A stretch of DNA of 64,000 bases, taken from Batillaria attramentaria. Its lineage: Eukaryota; Mollusca; Gastropoda; Batillariidae. The notes under the pieces are model-generated. The model was not told the origin of the DNA, did no database searches, and saw nothing but the letters and a program-made list of their open reading frames with translations. A program made the translations under genes and the position numbers. Below, one piece after another: positions 60,001 through 64,000 of the stretch (position 1 is the stretch's first letter; every line of letters begins with the position of its first letter). The stretch is from positions 1,951,001 through 2,015,000 of the forward strand of contig JACVVK020000052.1 of assembly GCA_018292915.2 (NCBI GenBank), given 5' to 3'.

Positions 60001-62040
60001 CTGAACACCGTGAGATTCGGGTTGGTGATGGTTGCTGGGAAGAAGATGTGCGGCCCAGATGACATCAAGTCACGCGGTAAGCACGAGCTATCTGCCGGAC
60101 TGGTTTGATGTGTTCCTTATGGATGACGAGAGATGTCATGATTTTGATGCGTATTACTGAGCGTGTACAAGAGTGATCAGCTTCAGATGTAGCCAGCCCT
60201 GCAAAGTCATGACGTCAGTCGAAGGCGTGGGCTCGGTACTAGTACTGATATCAGATGGTGGTCACCTGTCCAACGGCCGCCCAACTCACATCCACAACAC
60301 CGATTTCGCGTGACAAAGTCAAGTTACGTACTACTATGCCAGGCCGTCTTGTATGTCCAACCACTGAACAAGCCGTCCGCTGGCGTCCTGTGAGGTCAGT
60401 CCGAGTCTGTGAGGGTTTTAATACACTGAGTTAAACTCAGTCTTAGAAACAAACAAACAAAAAATGTTTCTGAGACTTCAAACGTCTGCCGTGATTTGGC
60501 ACAAGGGCATAACTTGAGCGCCATGGCTTTGGTGATCACTAAGGCTCGTTTGGTCTTTCATAGATAGACTTGTACTTTGCTAACAATTATGCTGTCCTGG
60601 ACAGAGTTGTGGCCTCCTCACTGACGTCCCATACCCTGTAGTGTGTCTCATTATCCTCTCCAGCACACATACACACACACACAGACACCTAACCTCAAGT
60701 CCGTATAGGACCATGGCGCAAACTCTCGTGTCCAATTAAAAAAAAAAAGCCCCATGGTTTACATGAACGTGGCCTGAACCACCATGGCGTTGAAGTATGA
60801 CCCAGCTTAAACCAAGTGACGACCTAAACAGACAGGGTGCGAGGTAACTAACTTAAAGCATCTGCTAAGACCGAGCGATTTGCACGAGGGGGACTCGGAT
60901 GTTGTGACTTCAGACATACCACCAGCTTATACAAACTGCACGATGCAGTTGCCTCGCCTTGTCGCATTCCTCCTCCGCTGCATTCCATGTCTCATGCCCG
61001 GCCGTACCGCCATAATTTTCCTCAGAGGTTGTGTCCTTAAAACACGATGTTGCGGCGCAAAGGGTTCGTGTCAGAAACGTAAATCAACGGTGGTTTGGGG
61101 AGGAGGTGGGGGAGTATGGGGGGGGGGGGGAGGGGAAGTTGTGCACTGGGTGACATTCAGGGAGGTATGCTAACTTGATTGGTTTCCTTAGAGATCTACT
61201 ATCTGTGAGGCAGGCGTGGCTGATGGAGGTGAAAAGTCTGTACTGCGAGATAAATCTCCTCTCTCTCTCTCTCTCTCTCCAAGCATTGGCATCAGTCGCC
61301 GGGCTCTTTGACTCAGGAACGCAACATGCAGTGTCTGTCAGTTCCGTTAAAAAGCTTGTTTTTTTTCCCCGTTTCACTGAGTGAAATGCCCCCCTTGCTT
61401 GTTGCGAGAGCATGATGATCATTTCAGTACAGCTCTCGCGCACCGGCTGAATCCTGAGTCCCCTATTTTTGCGTGGCTGTATGCAATCTGTCAGTCTTGG
61501 CTGGCCGTGATTGATCGGGTAATTTCGCCTTAATTTACAATTTGCTTGACAGAAAAAGACCACTTCCGACACGGGCGAGATTTTCTTTTTTCAACCCCGG
61601 AGGTTGGCGGTGTTAATTTCACTGATCAGCTGTCAGCGTTCCATGGGATCATACATCAAGGCAAGACAGGCATGGCGAACACGGCCGCTCCGCTCTTCCC
61701 CCCAAGTAACAGCATTTCCCCCGAAACTTCCTGCAGGCAAAAACGAATCTTTGATGACACCCCTCAGGTTTTGTAAGCTCATGCACTCGGCGTCGGTTTT
61801 CTCCCTTCGTGCCAATCTTCTGAACTGAAGACCATGTTTCCTCTGACCTCTCTCTCTCTCTCTCTCTCTCTGCGCTTTTGCCAAAATACCCTCGTTCGAA
61901 AACCTCCAAGTCTTGTGAAGGAAAATAGAGTGGAAAAAAACCTGTGATGGTCGAGAGCATATGATTCGAGTGAGTGAGTGGACGAGTGAGTCCAGAGGCA
62001 GAACAGCCGGGTAGACTTTCGGGCAGGGGAGGTAACCTTC

Positions 62041-62100
62041 AAGGGTTCCGAAACAACCCTACCGTCATAAAAGGGCATATACGCTCCATGGTCTTGATGA
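62041..62100. repeat. Possible family G element, fragment 7
   Basis: On the minus strand, GGAGCGTATATGCCCTTTTA-TGACGG aligns loosely with copy 5 (GGCGCTTACGCCCTTTTTCC). Weak. Confidence 0.3.
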
Positions 62101-63064
62101 GCAAATAACCTTGCACACATGCACGCATTCAACCAAAGAATTCAGTGAGTACGTAAGTAGTATTACTGGAAATTAGAGGTTTCGTAGAAGATGTCTGACG
62201 AGAGCTCGTCTCCCAGTTCTGTGACTCTCAACTTTAAAAATTCAAATCGGAAAAGTCGAGAATGGACTGTTTCCCTGTAAGCTGTGCCTTTTAACGTAGA
62301 TTACCGCCTTCCTACACTGAGATGGGCTTCTCGGAATGTGCCTGCACTAACTTGAAGGGGGTGGGGAGGGGTGAGGGGAGAGGGGGTGGGGGTGGGGGGA
62401 AGGGACCAAACTGTAACATTGAACAAAATTAATGATGTAAATGGATGTACGCACGGCAGTGTAAACCGAGGAGCCAGTTTGGCGGTGGAAATTCGTGACC
62501 GGGAGGTAGAGAGGAAGGGGAAAGACTGAGGTGGTGAGAGAGGGCCTCTACTGACGTCAAAATCTGTTTCATCGGGCAAACATCATCGCTCAATGCCATC
62601 ATCATTTTGTCATGATCAGCCGGTTGTAGGTCGCTGAAGGATTAACACGTTTAGGCAGTACACCACGAGACTGAACTGCGGGTCGTCAGTTTTTGGGATG
62701 AAAAAAACGAACGTCAAAAACAGCAGTTTTACGCATTACGAAGCAGAGCACACGAACTGGCCTTCACTGACACAAAAACAGGAAACGTGCATTGAGGAAA
62801 CGTGTGGTGGAGTTTCCTCAATAGGTGCCATGGTGCAGCAAATTTATTTGCCAGTGCGGCCTGACACGCCAAAAAAACTCTTTGACTGAAACGGAAGTAA
62901 GGTCAGCAGAAAAACTCCCGTCGTAAAAATGCTTAAGGAATTAATTATGCATACTCTGTTGCACTGACAATCGCGGGTCTTATTCGCTCCTTCGCTTGTA
63001 CGCAGTTCAGCCAGTCTCGCGAGATCTTGCAACTATCACTCGTCGTCATGTACGAGGGTGTTAA

Positions 63065-63469
63065 ACAAAATGGATGCGCGTTTGTCCTGTGCTGCTTCCA
63101 TTCAAAAGGGTTGAATTCACGGTCCAGTCATTTGGCCGGAACAGCCTGCCTTCCCATGCTCGCCATGAAGAGTCAACGGACTCCTTTAAAACTGCTTTGC
63201 AATCACATTTCTTCCGGCTGTATTATACAGACTAACTTCTCTACCATCACTGTCATCATCATTGTCATTTTACGATGTCGTGTTAGGATGTATCATAGCT
63301 GTGTGTATGTAACGTGTATGTGACGTGTATTTCATGTGTATGTAATGTGACATGTATTTCATGTGTATCTCATGTGTATGTATTGCCACTCCACTATTGT
63401 GAGGCGCCCAGAGCTCCAGCAGGAGGTTGGGCGCCAGACAAATCCTCATTATTATTATTATTATTGACA
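63065..63469 (+). mobile_element. 5'-truncated non-LTR retrotransposon (LINE) 3' end
   Basis: An open frame to the TAA at 63233-63235 ends with FTVQSFGRNSLPSHAR and then DSFKTALQSHFFRLYYTD. This resembles the ...WNSLPxxxR...SFKxxLKTHLF... C-terminus common to many LINE reverse-transcriptase proteins, with the usual Trp replaced by Arg. A 3' UTR of about 215 bases follows, with TATGTAACGTG/TATTTCATGTG steps, a GGCGCCC ... GGGCGCC inverted repeat at about 63402-63434, and an (ATT)n tail at 63450-63466. The reverse-transcriptase core and endonuclease are absent. Clade not assigned. Confidence 0.78.
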
Positions 63470-64000
63470 ATGATTGCTCTCAGCTAAATCCGTTACATGT
63501 AGAGCAGCACAGCGTTCTTCCATTTTCAAATTTGACTAGCACCGGGGGAAAACGACGGATTTCGGTTCTTCTGTCTCACCTGGAACCCACATGAAAAGAG
63601 AAAACGAGGCAGGTCAAGAAAGATGGCGACGCGACCTGGAGGCGGATGCCAAGAGCATGGGACACAGCTGGGGACAGCTGGAGAGACTGGCCCAGGACCG
63701 GGAGGCCTGGAGAACCCTTGTCGGCGGCCAGAAGGGGCAAAAGGCGAGAGTGAGTGAGTGAATGAGTGAGTGTCTGGAGAAAATGGGCCATTCATCAACC
63801 AGAAAACAATTTTGTACAAACCGTTACTACGATGTTCATGTTTCAAACTCAGCAACTGCTTTGGCTCAGACCAGTTACAGTTTAAACTTTTGAATTGGAA
63901 TAGCAGTGGAGAAACGCCCGTCAACTGTTTATTAACGAATGCTGCTATCACGTGACTACAGTGTAAAGACTCGACGCGTGCTTGCTCATCAATGCTTTTA
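63470..64000. other. Gene-free end of window
   Basis: Unique sequence with GAGT/GAAT units at 63748-63770. No gene seen. Confidence 0.5.

Larger units (their letters stand above)
59138..63064. other. Gene-free stretch
   Basis: No gene supported. Contents are a G run at 59875-59887, a family G fragment near 59950, (CA)n at about 60667-60681, a G-rich patch 61099-61135, (CT)n at 61258-61280 and 61849-61872, GAGT units at 61970-61992, and a second family G fragment near 62041. 61190-61700 is repeat-poor. Confidence 0.4.

Overview
This window looks like animal nuclear DNA, most likely from a mollusc (perhaps a gastropod). The sequence shows intronless GPCR genes, abundant (CA)n/(CT)n microsatellites, and several tRNA-derived SINE families flanked by target-site duplications. 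It also has a gene with a histone-H1-like winged helix followed by a long arginine tract. That architecture is known for the 'protamine-like' sperm chromatin proteins of molluscs and some other invertebrates. The taxonomic call is inference; no ribosomal or mitochondrial marker is present.

Genes are few. At the left edge (6-3507) are two head-to-tail, single-exon class A GPCR genes of the adenosine-receptor-like group. They came from a tandem duplication and keep near-identical nucleotide blocks, but differ at key ligand-pocket and toggle positions. At 44720-45250 is an intact single-exon protamine-like gene. It is followed 41 bases after its stop by a perfect match to the replication-dependent histone mRNA 3' stem-loop (45291-45306), so its transcript is probably processed like a histone mRNA. 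At 63065-63469 is the 3' end of a 5'-truncated non-LTR retrotransposon, with the reverse-transcriptase ORF C-terminus still readable.

The remaining ~58 kb has no gene I can support. It is filled with repeats. Family A is a tRNA-headed SINE (11 body copies). Family B is a larger tRNA-headed, poly(A)-tailed SINE (3). Family C is a SINE-like element with a (TCAC)n-type tail (3 plus a tail-only copy). Family E is about 260 bp (3 copies). Family F has a tRNA head (2). Family G is a short hairpin element (about 7). Three insertions consist of little more than the 3' tail of a SINE yet carry perfect 12-15 bp target-site duplications. One has its empty site preserved in the next unit of a local tandem repeat. 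Families A and C share a GACGTTAA-type 3' end, which suggests a common LINE partner.

Other structure includes a diverged ~200-bp tandem array with a SINE nested in it (24.3-25.7 kb), a three-unit tandem repeat (18.65-19.27 kb) and a six-unit 43-bp minisatellite (48.9-49.15 kb). There are also four perfect CRE palindromes in 270 bp, a 28-bp perfect palindrome, a short interstitial telomeric repeat, and several low-repeat islands with clustered homeodomain, NK2, GATA, POU, TCF or SOX-like words. Those islands may be enhancers of a developmental gene outside the window; this cannot be tested without alignment.
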